From contig NZ_LAJH01000010.1 of NCBI RefSeq assembly GCF_001292625.1, forward strand, positions 62,001-126,000: a stretch of DNA of 64,000 nucleotides. Direction: 5' to 3'. The notes under the pieces are model-generated. The model was not told the DNA's origin. It was given only the letters and a program-made list of their open reading frames with translations, and did no database searches. Positions 17,108-27,407 of this stretch are shown here, one piece after another (the first letter of the stretch is position 1; the number at the start of each line of letters is the position of its first letter). Made by a program: the position numbers and the translations under genes. This DNA comes from Shimia sp. SK013. Its GTDB lineage: Bacteria; Pseudomonadota; Alphaproteobacteria; Rhodobacterales; Rhodobacteraceae.

Positions 17108-18475
17108 ATGGAAACAGTCATGAGCACATCGGGACACGCGCGTGCGTTGCTGCGCATTGGCCTGCCGTTGATCGGCGGGCATATCGCGCAATTTGGCATC
17201 GGGTTGACCGACACCATCATGCTGGGCTGGTATTCCGTCGAGGCGCTGGCCTCGGTGGTGATTGGCAGCACGTTTTTCTTTGTGATCTTTATTCTCGGCT
17301 CGGGCTTTGCCATCGCGGTGATGCCGCTGGTGGCGCAAGCAGATGCAGAGGGTGATCAAGTCCTTTTGCGGCGGGTGACGCGCATGGGGTTGTGGCTGTC
17401 GGTGATCTTTGGGGTTGTGGCGCTGCCGCTGTTTTTGATGTCGGGGCCGATTTTGTTGGCGCTTCAGCAAGAAGTCGAAGTGGCCGAACTTGCGCAGGCG
17501 TATTTGCGCATTGCGGGGCTCGGATTACTTCCCGCCTTGCTGGTGATGGTGTTGAAATCCTATCTGGCGGCGCTGGAGCACACACGCGTGGTGTTTTGGG
17601 TCACCGCCGCCGCTGTGCCGGTGAATGCGCTGGTGAATTATGCGCTGATCTTTGGCAATTGGGGCGCACCTGAGTTGGGCGTTAAAGGGGCGGCTATTGC
17701 GTCGATCATTGTGCAGTTTGTGTCGCTGATTGGTGTTGTCACCTATGCTGTACGGGCCTTGCCGGAACACGCGTTGTTTCAGCGCATTTGGCGGCCTGAC
17801 TGGGAAGTTTTCATGCGTGTCTTTCGCCTCGGGGTGCCGATTGGGCTGACCAATCTTGCCGAGGTTGGTCTGTTTGCGGCGTCATCTGTGATGATGGGGT
17901 GGCTGGGCACGGTCCAACTGGCGGCGCATGGCATTGCGCTGCAACTCGCAAGTCTGGCGTTCATGTTGCATCTGGGGCTGTCCAATGCGGCAACAGTACG
18001 GGCGGGCAATGCCATGGGACGCAAGGATGCGGACCACATGGCGCGTGGTGCCAAGGTTGCGATTGCAATGTCCTTTGGGTTTGCCTGCGCGGCTGTGTTG
18101 GCGTTTGTGCTGTTTCCCGAGCAATTGCTGGGCGGGTTTATCGACCCGCAAGAGCCGCAGCGGGAGGTCATTCTGGCAGCCGGCGTGAGCCTTTTGTATG
18201 TCGCGGCTTTGTTTCAGTTCGTGGACGGGGCGCAAATCATGGCGCTGGGCCTGTTGCGCGGCGTTCAGGACACGCGTGGGCCAATGGTGATCGCAGCAAT
18301 CAGTTATTGGGTGATCGGCGTGCCGTCGGGCTACGTTTTGGGGTTTGTCCTCGGGTTTGGCGGCGAAGGCGTTTGGTTAGGTCTGGTATTGGGCCTGACT
18401 GCGGCGGCGGTGATGTTGATGTATCGCTTTTGGGTGACCAATTTGGGTCGGCTGCGCAAAAAGTTCGCGTCCTAA
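17108..18475 (+). CDS. MATE family multidrug/metabolite efflux transporter
   Basis: The 455-residue protein has about 12 membrane segments and the MATE hallmarks: LPLIGGHIAQFGIGLTDT near residues 20-37 and a GVPIGLTNLAEVGLFAASS segment at the start of the second half. These inner-membrane pumps export cationic drugs or metabolites in exchange for Na+ or H+. The substrate is unknown. AAGG lies seven bases before the ATG at 17108; a second ATG four codons later is possible. Confidence 0.93.
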   Translation: METVMSTSGHARALLRIGLPLIGGHIAQFGIGLTDTIMLGWYSVEALASVVIGSTFFFVIFILGSGFAIAVMPLVAQADAEGDQVLLRRVTRMGLWLSVIFGVVALPLFLMSGPILLALQQEVEVAELAQAYLRIAGLGLLPALLVMVLKSYLAALEHTRVVFWVTAAAVPVNALVNYALIFGNWGAPELGVKGAAIASIIVQFVSLIGVVTYAVRALPEHALFQRIWRPDWEVFMRVFRLGVPIGLTNLAEVGLFAASSVMMGWLGTVQLAAHGIALQLASLAFMLHLGLSNAATVRAGNAMGRKDADHMARGAKVAIAMSFGFACAAVLAFVLFPEQLLGGFIDPQEPQREVILAAGVSLLYVAALFQFVDGAQIMALGLLRGVQDTRGPMVIAAISYWVIGVPSGYVLGFVLGFGGEGVWLGLVLGLTAAAVMLMYRFWVTNLGRLRKKFAS

Positions 18476-18765
18476 AGTAAATGGGCGGCACAGGATCTGG
18501 CCTGTGACCATATCAGAACATGCCCTGTGTTTTCAGCAAAACCGGATTGATTGACCTTCGCCAGTCACGCCCTTTGCGTAGCATGGGCAAGGAATATGTG
18601 CCAAAGTCATTTGAGAGCTGAAAATTGCCGCGAACTGAAACAACGCTCCACGGTTAAGCTAACGATCTCGTTCTGGTTTTTGAACGTCAAAGCCTTTTGA
18701 CAGAAGTTGATTATCTTTGGAAATTTCATATGGGGCAAATGCTCCTTCTTTGGCGGAGGAAAAAT
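18476..18765. other. Intergenic stretch, no gene seen
   Basis: The 290 bases between the MATE gene and the 18766 gene are less GC-rich than the flanks. A TTGACA (18697-18702) could be a -35 box, but no convincing -10 follows at 17 bases. I see no hairpin or ORF with a ribosome site. Confidence 0.4.
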
Positions 18766-19311
18766 GTGAAACTGAAAATTCGTGCAAGCATCGTTGGGCT
18801 TGCTTCGCTGGGCCTCGTGTTTTTCTGCGGCCCGACTTATGCCTCTGGAACAACGGAAATTAATTACAGATCGGATGGTAAGGCCGTGGCCAAAGCCTGC
18901 CTTGGATTTTTGGCAAGCGGACAAGCGACCACTGCGCTTACTAATTCGGGTTTTGAAATCAATCGTAGCACCAAAAAGAGGACCCTTTTTAAGAAGGTGG
19001 AGCAGAGCGGGCTTTTACCCACGGCTTTCCTTTTTACAGTTGCCAAAAAATCCGGTGATCAGGATTATCGGAGGTGCGGCTTCCATCTGACCCTTCCAAA
19101 TCGATTGGCGGTTGAGAGATCATCGCCTGAGTTTAATGAGGTTCTGAACGCGCTGCGCACTGAGTTGAAAACAAACGGCTACAAAAAGAGTATTCGGAAA
19201 AATGCTGTTGGGAGGGAAACAGAAATCTGGACCGGCCCACACGGATCTTACAAGTTCCAGATTGTTTCCAGTCTTGGAGCCGTCGGCATGGATGTTGTGC
19301 CAGCCAAGTGA
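18766..19311 (+). CDS. Secreted protein of unknown function
   Basis: The 181-residue protein is read from a GTG at 18766, preceded by GGAGG seven bases upstream. An upstream ATG at 18697 gives residues without signal character. From the GTG, residues 1-27 form a signal peptide (ending TYASG). The remainder is Lys-rich, with two Cys (KACLGF, RRCGFH) that may form a disulfide. I do not recognise a family. The lower GC and Lys-rich code contrast with neighbours and suggest an acquired gene. Confidence 0.65.
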   Translation: MKLKIRASIVGLASLGLVFFCGPTYASGTTEINYRSDGKAVAKACLGFLASGQATTALTNSGFEINRSTKKRTLFKKVEQSGLLPTAFLFTVAKKSGDQDYRRCGFHLTLPNRLAVERSSPEFNEVLNALRTELKTNGYKKSIRKNAVGRETEIWTGPHGSYKFQIVSSLGAVGMDVVPAK

Positions 19312-19425
19312 GATAGCGCAGATTTGAGTCGATCGGACTGCTATGCGTTGGTTAACCGAAGGCCGTCAGACATCAGCTGAGAGGCGGACCCAAAGTGCAT
19401 TGAGCGCTTTGAGCAGGCCCTGATT

Positions 19426-19830
19426 TTATTTGCCCTTCAGCAGGCGGTCGGCCTTTTTGCGCACCAGAACCGAGCGCAGATCGTGCATGGCCAGCAGCAA
19501 CGTGTCGGTGATTTCTTCGAGCTGTTCCGGTTCGGCCTTGGACTGCGCCCATTGTGCCGTCAGGTTCAGGTGATCCACCGTGCGCAGGATGTCGTCGATA
19601 TCACGGTCCGCCAGCACAGCGCGGCGTTCTTCCATCCAGGCGCTGATTTCTTCGATGTCGGTATCGGTGAGCTTGCGATCGCCGTTGGCTTTGATTTCGC
19701 CGTTTTTAACATTCGCAACTGCGATCTGATCCATCTCGATACGACGCTGTTGGTTTTGGGTGTCCACGCGAAACACCATCGCGCCGTTCTCACGTACACG
19801 GAAGAAATACTCTGGAAGATCGCCGCCCAT
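19426..19830 (-). CDS. Conserved hypothetical protein with helical C-terminal half
   Basis: The 134-residue protein begins with a short strand-rich part (PEYFFRVRENGAMVFRVDTQ at residues 6-25) and continues as charged helices. It has no signal peptide or membrane segment. It lies 19 bases downstream of the aminotransferase on the same strand, so the two are likely one transcript. I do not recognise a family or assign a function. Confidence 0.65.
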   Translation of the reverse strand: MGGDLPEYFFRVRENGAMVFRVDTQNQQRRIEMDQIAVANVKNGEIKANGDRKLTDTDIEEISAWMEERRAVLADRDIDDILRTVDHLNLTAQWAQSKAEPEQLEEITDTLLLAMHDLRSVLVRKKADRLLKGK

Positions 19831-19849
19831 AGCCTGTTGCCCTTTGTTT

Positions 19850-21088
<1,239 letters not shown>

Positions 21089-21139
21089 TTAGGGTGCGCG
21101 CAATGACCGATCAAGACCGTTTGCCGGGAGAGCAGAAAA

Positions 21140-21547
21140 ATGACACATGGTGATACCAATCTGACAGAGCAGGAAGGCGATTGGTTCGCTGAAGAGGTGG
21201 CGACCTTTGGCGACCGGCTTGCGGCGGCGCGCGAGTCTGCTGGGTTAAAGCAGGCGGAGTTTTCCAAACGGCTGGGCGTGAAAAAATCCACCATTGCCGC
21301 TTGGGAAGAAGACCTGAGTGAGCCGCGGGCCAACCGGTTGTCGATGATGGCAGGCGTGTTGAATGTTTCGGTCGGCTGGCTTTTGACAGGTGAAGGCGAC
21401 GGGGTCGAGTTTCTGGCGGACGGCGAAGAGTATGCGGATGCGGATCTGGTTGCCATTGTGCAGCAATTGCGCGATGTCCGTGTGCGCATCAAAAACGATC
21501 TTGACCGGCTGGCAAAGCTGGAAAAGGCCTTGCGCAAGAAAATCTGA
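21140..21547 (+). CDS. XRE-type helix-turn-helix regulator
   Basis: The 135-residue protein has an HTH_3 domain at residues 24-82: FGDRLAAARESAGLKQAEFSK, then LGVKKSTIAAWEED and LAGVLNVSVGWLLTGEG. The C-terminus is a helix with heptad character, likely for dimerisation. It is the first gene before sdhE and 14 bases from it, so they probably form one transcript. The target is unknown. Confidence 0.88.
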   Translation: MTHGDTNLTEQEGDWFAEEVATFGDRLAAARESAGLKQAEFSKRLGVKKSTIAAWEEDLSEPRANRLSMMAGVLNVSVGWLLTGEGDGVEFLADGEEYADADLVAIVQQLRDVRVRIKNDLDRLAKLEKALRKKI

Positions 21548-21561
21548 AACGGGGTCTCAGC

Positions 21562-21834
21562 ATGAGCGATACTACGGAAACCCGCGAACATCGGTTGAAG
21601 CGCATGAAAATGCGGTCGATGCGGCGCGGCATCAAGGAGATGGACATCATCCTTGAACGCTATGCCGGCGAGACGTTAGAATCGATGACAGAAACTGAGC
21701 TAAATCTTTACGACGCGCTGTTGGAGGAGAACGATCAGGATCTGTATCAGTGGGTGACTGGGCAAAAAGCCGCTCCAGATCGGTTCAACCGGCTGATTTC
21801 CGCCATTTCTGTTGTGATTAGCGGTGAGAATTGA
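21562..21834 (+). CDS. sdhE: Succinate dehydrogenase assembly factor SdhE (DUF339)
   Basis: The 90-residue protein matches SdhE: RMKMRSMRRGIKEMDIILERYA near residues 13-34 with the conserved RGxxExD motif, and a late ENDQDLYQWVTG. SdhE attaches FAD covalently to the SdhA subunit. The family length (80-95) fits. No sdh genes are in the window, so it acts on a remote locus. Confidence 0.92.
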   Translation: MSDTTETREHRLKRMKMRSMRRGIKEMDIILERYAGETLESMTETELNLYDALLEENDQDLYQWVTGQKAAPDRFNRLISAISVVISGEN

Positions 21835-21922
21835 CCTGTATTTGATCTGACTTCGCGCGACTTAACGACTTGTTCGCGAATTTCCCTCAAATTGCTTCCA
21901 AAGCTAGTTGACGGAGACAATA

Positions 21923-22420
21923 ATGAGCTTTCATTCAAACATGGAGAGCGGCTCTAACGAGGCGTTCATGACGGAATACCTGGACTCATTGGCGTTGGTG
22001 GAGCGACTTCACCGCCTGCTGCTGGATGTGATCAAGGATGAATTCGAGCGCGTCGGCGTCTTGGAAATCAACCCGGTGCAGGCATTGCTGCTGTTTAACA
22101 TCGGCGACAATGAAGTGACCGCAGGCGAGTTGAAATCGCGCGGCTACTATCAGGGTTCCAATGTCAGCTACAATCTCAAGAAGCTGGTGGAAACCGGATA
22201 TATGCACCACCAGCGCTGCGAAATTGACCGCCGTTCCGTGCGTGTGCGGCTGACGGAAAAGGGTCGCAATATTCGGGACACTGTTACCGGGCTGTTCCTG
22301 CGTCACGCCGAAGGGCTGCGGTCCAAGGGCGTTTTGGGCGAGGAAGGGTTCACCGAGATCACCCATTCGCTGCGACGGGTGGAACGCTATTGGACGGACC
22401 AGATCCGCTACATCTACTAA
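21923..22420 (+). CDS. MarR family transcription regulator, LdtR-like
   Basis: The 165-residue protein has the winged-helix pattern of MarR: NPVQALLLFNIGDNEVTAGELKSR in the first helices, YYQGSNVSYNLKKLVETGYMHHQ as the recognition helix region, and DRRSVRVRLTEKGR as the wing. The wording resembles LdtR regulators of alphaproteobacteria, which control L,D-transpeptidase and stress genes, but that assignment is by memory only. The ATG at 21923 follows GGAG; the in-frame TTG at 21908 is less likely. Confidence 0.85.
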   Translation: MSFHSNMESGSNEAFMTEYLDSLALVERLHRLLLDVIKDEFERVGVLEINPVQALLLFNIGDNEVTAGELKSRGYYQGSNVSYNLKKLVETGYMHHQRCEIDRRSVRVRLTEKGRNIRDTVTGLFLRHAEGLRSKGVLGEEGFTEITHSLRRVERYWTDQIRYIY

Positions 22421-22538
22421 GCGTGTCGAGATGCTGTGCGCGGTGCAGACTCACCCGCAGAGCCAGTTTGTCAATTTGTAGCCGGCCAATTCAGGGTTCG
22501 TCGCGTTGCGGCGGGCCCGGCGCTGTTTTGCAGGCCGA

Positions 22539-23264
22539 TCAATTGCCGCCGAAAGACAATTGTCCAAGAATATCCGGGCTGAGTTCCCGGATCAGTTTGC
22601 GCTCCATGGCGCGTTCAAAATCGCCAAAGCCTTTGGCCGTTTCTACAAAAGCGCTTGTGCCCTTGATCAGTTCAGCACGGTAATAGGCGGACATCTCGCC
22701 GGGACGCGCGCTGAGATCGGCGGCTTTTGAGCCAAAGGTTTCAATGGCAAGTCCGTTGACGATCACCCCATCGAGCGGAAAATTGGCATAGGCCTGTTTG
22801 GGCGTGAAGCCTTCGTTGTTCACGCCATCGCCGCTGACATCGAGAATGTAGACGTCACAGTCAGGTGCCTGTGCAAAAAGCGTGGCGGCATGGCCAACGG
22901 CGTGGCCGAGCGCGGTGGGAAATTCGGTGGTTTGACGTTGTGACAGCCCCAGGCGTGCCGCGCTTTGAAAGAGGGTGCGCGAGGTGTCGATTATCGTCCA
23001 GTCCAGCAATGTCTGCTGCTTCTCGCGCCCGCTCCATTCATAGACCGCGAGCGCGACTGGTTTGGGGGTGCTCATGAATGCGGCCCGCACACCGGGTGCG
23101 CTTAACGCGGCGGCGAGTCCCTGGCGTTGGAGGATGTCCTCTTCTGCATCCACGGAGGAGCTGACATCCAGCGCCAAAAGCAGCGCGAGCCGGCAGTTTG
23201 GGGCGCCCGCCGCAGGTGCGGCAAGCGCCAGTGTCAAAGCGGCGATGGTCGCCGGGCGGATCAC
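22539..23264 (-). CDS. DUF1194 von Willebrand A-like secreted protein
   Basis: The 241-residue protein starts at a GTG (23264) overlapping the gloA stop by four bases (GTGA). It has a signal peptide (ending APAAGAPN) and a vWA-like core: LALLLALDVSSSVDAEED with a DxSxS MIDAS motif near residues 31-41, and a late YILDVSGDGVNNEG. The family is DUF1194, function unknown. Such proteins bind divalent metal at the MIDAS site and often mediate protein contacts in the periplasm. Confidence 0.85.
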   Translation of the reverse strand: MIRPATIAALTLALAAPAAGAPNCRLALLLALDVSSSVDAEEDILQRQGLAAALSAPGVRAAFMSTPKPVALAVYEWSGREKQQTLLDWTIIDTSRTLFQSAARLGLSQRQTTEFPTALGHAVGHAATLFAQAPDCDVYILDVSGDGVNNEGFTPKQAYANFPLDGVIVNGLAIETFGSKAADLSARPGEMSAYYRAELIKGTSAFVETAKGFGDFERAMERKLIRELSPDILGQLSFGGN

Positions 23265-23689
23265 CAGTGACCGGTGCTCTCCATGCTGGCCCAAGGCTCA
23301 GCCGGAGGCAGGGCGTCGCCCTGCTGCAGCAGCTCAATTGAAATGTTGTCAGGTGAACGCACAAAGGCCATGCGCCCGTCGCGCGGCGGGCGGTTGATGG
23401 TCACGCCGTTGTCCTTAAGGTGCTGGCACATCTCATAGATGTCGCCGACTTCATAAGCGAGGTGGCCGAAGTGGCGGCTGTCAGACGGCAGGCCGTCGTC
23501 GCCGTCCCAGTTGTACGTCAGTTCCAGCGGTGCATCATGATCGCCGTCGGCGGCCAGATAGACCAGCGTAAAGCGGGCCTCCTCGACGGTGTAACGCTTG
23601 ATTTCCTTGAGGCCGAACAGCGCGTAAAATGCCATCGACGCCTCAAGATCAGTCACACGCACCATCGTGTGCAGATATTTGACATGCAT
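23261..23689 (-). CDS. gloA: Lactoylglutathione lyase (glyoxalase I)
   Basis: The 142-residue protein begins MHVKYLHTMVRVTDLEASMA and has the glyoxalase I signatures LVYLAADGD, LELTYNWD and HFGHLAYEVGDIYEM, plus a metal-ligand Glu in NISIELLQQ. It isomerises the methylglyoxal-glutathione hemithioacetal to S-lactoylglutathione. The ATG at 23689 is used; the longer frame is not family-like. It is transcribed divergently from thyA. Confidence 0.92.
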   Translation of the reverse strand: MHVKYLHTMVRVTDLEASMAFYALFGLKEIKRYTVEEARFTLVYLAADGDHDAPLELTYNWDGDDGLPSDSRHFGHLAYEVGDIYEMCQHLKDNGVTINRPPRDGRMAFVRSPDNISIELLQQGDALPPAEPWASMESTGHW

Positions 23690-23934
23690 TCGTATTGTAT
23701 CCTTCGTTGCCTTGGACACAGGAAACACCAGCCGCGCGGGCAAAGCTAGGGGCAAGACGGGTGGTGTGTTCAAAATTTGGGGATGTGAATTGGCAGAATT
23801 CTGTGGGTGCGGCACAATCCTGTGGTTTTCAGGGTGAGGGCCACAATATATAGATAGAGCATTCACAGGCACAGACCGCGCAAGAATCGCCGGTTGCAGG
23901 CCGTTCGCAGCGCAAAACACAGGCAGGACAAACC
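23690..23934. promoter_or_regulatory. Divergent promoter region of gloA and thyA
   Basis: This 245-base gap must hold promoters for gloA (leftward) and thyA (rightward). I find no clear palindrome, riboswitch-like fold or small ORF with a ribosome site in it. Confidence 0.4.
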
Positions 23935-24768
23935 GTGCAGCAGTATCACGACGCGTTGAAAACCATTCTTGAGCACGGCGAAATGTCGGATGATCGTACC
24001 GGCACCGGCACGCGATCATATTTCGGGATGCAAGTGCGTTACCCTTTGGCGGACGGGTTTCCCTTGGTGACCACCAAAAAACTGCATCTCAAGTCGATCA
24101 TCCACGAACTGTTGTGGTTTCTGGCCGGTGACACGAACATCCAATACCTGAAAGACAATGGCGTGCGGATCTGGGACGAATGGGCCGACGAAAACGGTGA
24201 TCTGGGTCCGGTGTACGGCCGACAGTGGCGCGCATTTCCGGCGTTGGTCCCGACCGGCGAAGATGCTGAGGGAACACCGGTTTTCACAAAACGCGAAGTG
24301 GATCAGGTGGCGGATTTGGTTGAAATGATCAAAACCACGCCTGACAGCCGCCGCTTGATTGTGAGCGCCTGGAATCCGGGGGATGTGCCGGACATGGCGC
24401 TGCCGCCGTGTCACACGATGTGGCAGGTTCGGGTGTTGAACGGCAAGCTGCATCTGCAGCTCTATCAACGTTCGGCTGATATGTTCCTCGGGGTGCCGTT
24501 TAACATCGCATCTTATGCGTTGTTGCAAGTGATGTTGGCGCATGTGACCGGGTATGAACCGGGTGATTTTGTGCATTCAATTGGCGACGCGCACATCTAT
24601 TCCAATCATATGGATCAGGTGCAGTTGCAATTGTCGCGTAGCCCGAAGCCGCTGCCGACTGTGCGGATCAAACGCGATGTCACATCGATTTTTGACTTCA
24701 AATTCGAGGATTTTGAAATCGAGGGCTACGATCCCGATCCGATCATCAAAGCGCAAGTGGCGGTGTAA
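23935..24768 (+). CDS. thyA: Thymidylate synthase
   Basis: The 277-residue protein has the ThyA hallmarks: [20 protein letters not shown] near residues 19-38, the catalytic Cys in [12 protein letters not shown] near 153-164, and [19 protein letters not shown]. It makes dTMP from dUMP using methylene-tetrahydrofolate. The start is GTG at 23935. folA follows three bases after the stop, a common coupling because thyA oxidises the folate that folA reduces. Confidence 0.96.
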   Translation: MQQYHDALKTILEHGEMSDDRTGTGTRSYFGMQVRYPLADGFPLVTTKKLHLKSIIHELLWFLAGDTNIQYLKDNGVRIWDEWADENGDLGPVYGRQWRAFPALVPTGEDAEGTPVFTKREVDQVADLVEMIKTTPDSRRLIVSAWNPGDVPDMALPPCHTMWQVRVLNGKLHLQLYQRSADMFLGVPFNIASYALLQVMLAHVTGYEPGDFVHSIGDAHIYSNHMDQVQLQLSRSPKPLPTVRIKRDVTSIFDFKFEDFEIEGYDPDPIIKAQVAV

Positions 24769-24771
24769 GCG

Positions 24772-25257
24772 ATGATTTCTCTGGTTGTTGGACGGGCCAA
24801 AAACGGGGCGATCGGACGGGACGGGGACATTCCCTGGCATATTCCCGAAGACTTGCGCACGTTTCAGCGCGAAACGTTGGGTGGCGCCATCATCATGGGC
24901 CGTCACACGTGGGACAGCCTGCCGAAAAAGCCGCTGCCGCGACGGTTTAATATTGTTGTCAGCCGACAGGCGGACGCGGCAGATGTTGTTGTCGGATCCG
25001 TTGTGGAAGCCGTCGCGTTGGCGCGTTCAGAAGGCTACGACCGGATCTATGGCATTGGCGGCGCTGGGATCTATGCCGAGATGATGGGCGTTGCGGATCG
25101 TTTGTTGATCACAGACGTGGACACAGTGATTGAAGACGCAGACACGTTCTTTCCTGACTTTGACGCAGCCGAGTGGCGCTTGCATCATGAGCGCCCGCTG
25201 AAGGGGGCTGTGCCGGCCTCTATCGTACGGGAATATTTGAGAAAATCGAATGGCTGA
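24772..25257 (+). CDS. folA: Dihydrofolate reductase
   Basis: The 161-residue protein has the DHFR motifs: LVVGRAKNGAIGRDGDIPWH at residues 4-23, IIMGRHTWDSLP, and GGAGIYAEMM. It reduces dihydrofolate to tetrahydrofolate with NADPH. It starts three bases after thyA and is in the same operon. The length is normal for the family. Confidence 0.95.
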   Translation: MISLVVGRAKNGAIGRDGDIPWHIPEDLRTFQRETLGGAIIMGRHTWDSLPKKPLPRRFNIVVSRQADAADVVVGSVVEAVALARSEGYDRIYGIGGAGIYAEMMGVADRLLITDVDTVIEDADTFFPDFDAAEWRLHHERPLKGAVPASIVREYLRKSNG

Positions 25258-25367
25258 CCCATCGGTCGAAACATATTGTTTCCAAATGGGAATTTGACAG
25301 TTTCCAGCTCGACGCCTTAGTCTAATTTTTGACAAATTGTTTGTGCAGCAGCCGGAGTGAGTTACCG

Positions 25368-25670
25368 ATGAAACGTATTACCTTTTTGGCCTTGGCAGCC
25401 GTTTTGGCTGGCGGAGCGCCTGCAATGGCGCAAACATGGAGTAGCAATGCGCCTCAGCTGGAGCCAGTGAACCAGCCTGAAGGTATGCTGGTGCACCCGT
25501 TTCCGTCAGGTGCAAACCATTGCCCGACCGGATTGCAGCCAATCACCATGGGAGGTGTCATTTGCTGTGGCACGCCAACCACGTCCGAGACTTACATCAA
25601 TCGCTCAGGTGGAAGCCGTCGCGGTCATGCACCGATGAGCTGCCCTGCGGGCAATAAAGGCTGTAGCTAA
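25368..25670 (+). CDS. Secreted Cys-containing protein of unknown function
   Basis: The 100-residue protein starts at ATG 25368 (GGAGTGA upstream) with a signal peptide ending AMAQ (residue 22). The mature part holds five Cys, including a CC pair in GVICCG and a C-terminal GNKGCS, suggesting disulfides in the periplasm. No family is recognised. A hairpin follows that it shares with the convergent csp gene. Confidence 0.6.
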   Translation: MKRITFLALAAVLAGGAPAMAQTWSSNAPQLEPVNQPEGMLVHPFPSGANHCPTGLQPITMGGVICCGTPTTSETYINRSGGSRRGHAPMSCPAGNKGCS

Positions 25671-25681
25671 GACAGCAAGGT

Positions 25682-25700
25682 GGGGCGCGTTTTGCGCCCC
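25682..25700. terminator. Bidirectional hairpin between the 25368 gene and csp
   Basis: GGGGCGC-GTTTT-GCGCCCC is a perfect 7-bp stem lying between convergent genes. Neither strand has a long U-run, so termination efficiency is uncertain. Confidence 0.55.
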
Positions 25701-25712
25701 AATCCTTTGATT

Positions 25713-25919
25713 TTACAATAATTTAAGATCGCCAACCATGTCGCGACCATCCCGGCCTTGCGACATTTCAAACTCGACTTTCTGATTGTCAGTGAGCCCC
25801 TGAAGGCCCGATTGTTCGACGACAGAAATATGGACAAAAACGTCTTTGCCGCCGTCTTCGGGTTCGATAAATCCAAAACCCTTGGTGGTGTTAAACCATT
25901 TTACGGTACCGCGTGGCAT
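25713..25919 (-). CDS. Cold-shock domain protein
   Basis: The 68-residue protein is a single cold-shock domain, with RNP1 KGFGFIEP (residues 13-20) and RNP2-like DVFVHIS (residues 26-32). These proteins bind single-stranded RNA/DNA and melt structure at low temperature. AGGAG precedes the ATG. The upstream gap to 26134 gives room for a long 5' leader, as usual for cold-shock genes. Confidence 0.95.
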   Translation of the reverse strand: MPRGTVKWFNTTKGFGFIEPEDGGKDVFVHISVVEQSGLQGLTDNQKVEFEMSQGRDGRDMVGDLKLL

Positions 25920-26134
25920 ACCGTTCTCCTCTATTTACCAGTACATCTCGGGCTTTTGTTCCCGAGGGCGCACCTCTTCCAATCACCGTAAACAATGTCG
26001 TGCGGATGCTGAAAATGAGTTGCACCAGTCACAAGAATTGCACGGGCAATGTAAAAAGCAAGCAAAACCACCTTAAATCTACGCTTAGGCTGGGGTATGG
26101 AGTGCCGGAATTTATGCAAACGGGGGGCGCATTC

Positions 26135-26446
26135 ATGCGGCTATATGGACTGAAGAACTGCGACACGTGTCGCAAGGCTTTGAAAGCATTGAACAACGCG
26201 GAAAGTGTTGATGTGCGCGCGGATGGTGTTTCCGATGAGGTGCTTGCGCGGGCATTTGATCAATTTGGCGACGCTTTGCTGAACACACGGTCAACCACGT
26301 GGCGTGGGCTTGACGCCGAGGAGCGTGAAAAACCGGCGCTGGAATTGTTGGCGGCACATCCGACGCTGATGAAACGGCCGCTTATCGAGGTGGATGGCAC
26401 CTTGTATCTGGGTTGGGGCAAAGATGTGCAGGCGGCGCTTGGATAA
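26135..26446 (+). CDS. ArsC/Spx family thioredoxin-fold protein
   Basis: The 103-residue protein begins MRLYGLKNCDTCRKALKAL, a thioredoxin-fold start with a CDTC (CxxC) motif, and has the KRPLIEVDGTLYLGWG ending typical of ArsC/YffB-like proteins. It may act in thiol redox or arsenate-type reactions, but YffB-like members often lack known function. The ATG at 26135 has GGGGG upstream; the longer in-frame extension to 25913 is not family-like. Confidence 0.85.
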   Translation: MRLYGLKNCDTCRKALKALNNAESVDVRADGVSDEVLARAFDQFGDALLNTRSTTWRGLDAEEREKPALELLAAHPTLMKRPLIEVDGTLYLGWGKDVQAALG

Positions 26447-26491
26447 GTGTGGGATCACACTTATCTGAGGGGCAGGTAACAGGAGACACAC

Positions 26492-26860
26492 ATGCGCAAT
26501 GCGGCACTGACGCTGGGAATAATCGCCGGCGTGATCGGGATGATCGTTGGTTTTTTCGGCTGGGGCTATACCGAAGCGATCAATCGGTTTGGCGAAATTC
26601 CTGATATTGCGGAGCAGGTCAATAACGTCGAGTTGGTGCGGGCAGGGGCCTTGTTGGCGCCTTTGCTGGCAATCGCCGGTGGCGCGATGGCAAAAGCACG
26701 CGCGCTTTGGGGCGGCGTGCTTTTGATATTGTCGGCGGGGGGCATGTATGCGGCCTTTGGGTTCAACGTCTTTACGATGTTCCCGATCAGTTTTGCCGGA
26801 TTGGGCGGTATTCTGGCGCTGGCGGCGGGTAAGCCGGACGAGCCAAAATCACACTTCTGA
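26492..26860 (+). CDS. Small inner-membrane protein (4 predicted TM segments)
   Basis: The 122-residue protein has four hydrophobic helices, with Gly-rich GMIVGFFGWGY and GGILALAAGKP ends. I do not recognise a family. It lies 45 bases after the ArsC-like gene and may be co-transcribed; it converges on the DoxX gene with a two-base gap between stops. Confidence 0.65.
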   Translation: MRNAALTLGIIAGVIGMIVGFFGWGYTEAINRFGEIPDIAEQVNNVELVRAGALLAPLLAIAGGAMAKARALWGGVLLILSAGGMYAAFGFNVFTMFPISFAGLGGILALAAGKPDEPKSHF

Positions 26861-26862
26861 GA

Positions 26863-27375
26863 TCACTTGAGGCGCAGCAATTTGTCCAAAGAGATCGGAC
26901 CTGCGCCTTTGGCCACCGAGACGAGCAGCAAGAATATCCACATTGCCCGTTCATCGATCAGGGTTTGGGAGTGATCAAACAACGCCCCGAGTTTGACGTT
27001 GTGGCCCAAAACGTCAGCGGCCGTTTGCACCACAACGAAACCAATCATGCCCAATGCCGCGAGGCGGGTGAGCAAGCCCGCGAGCAGCAAAACAGGCAGC
27101 ACGAATTCGGCCACGGTGCCAAAAAAGATCACCATTCGTTGAAAAAAGCTCATTTGGCTGACGTCCCACAGCACGGCTTCGGCGGCTTTCGGGAAAATCT
27201 GACCAAAGGCGCCTGCGGACGCGGAAAAAATCGAACCGTCGATCTTGAGTGTGGCTGAATTCCAGTAATAGACAAACAGAACAGCAACAAATGTGACGCG
27301 GGCAAGGGTTGGAACGATCCACGCCTGGCCGTCAAGGCGTTCTGCCAGATCATTGTGAAGTGTTATCGGGTTCAT
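26863..27375 (-). CDS. DoxX family membrane protein, last gene of the buf operon
   Basis: The 170-residue protein has four membrane segments in the DoxX pattern (GQIFPKAAEAVLWD, AEFVLPVLLLAGLLTRLAA, then VLGHNVKLGALF). DoxX proteins often accompany DUF692/DUF2063/DUF2282 genes. It ends the buf operon, 32 bases after the bufC stop, and would sit in the inner membrane; its role in metal handling or maturation is inferred from context. AGG lies before the ATG at 27375. Confidence 0.85.
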   Translation of the reverse strand: MNPITLHNDLAERLDGQAWIVPTLARVTFVAVLFVYYWNSATLKIDGSIFSASAGAFGQIFPKAAEAVLWDVSQMSFFQRMVIFFGTVAEFVLPVLLLAGLLTRLAALGMIGFVVVQTAADVLGHNVKLGALFDHSQTLIDERAMWIFLLLVSVAKGAGPISLDKLLRLK

Positions 27376-27407
27376 CGTGAAACCTCCCATGCGGTCCGTT
27401 TGGTTTG

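Noticed and set aside
18697-18765. Upstream ATG extending the 18766 secreted protein
   Set aside because: It would place 23 polar residues before the signal peptide. The GTG has a better ribosome site and the right signal peptide position.
25258-25300. GAAAC-ATATT-GTTTC hairpin after folA as a terminator
   Set aside because: The stem is short and AT-rich, with no U-run following.
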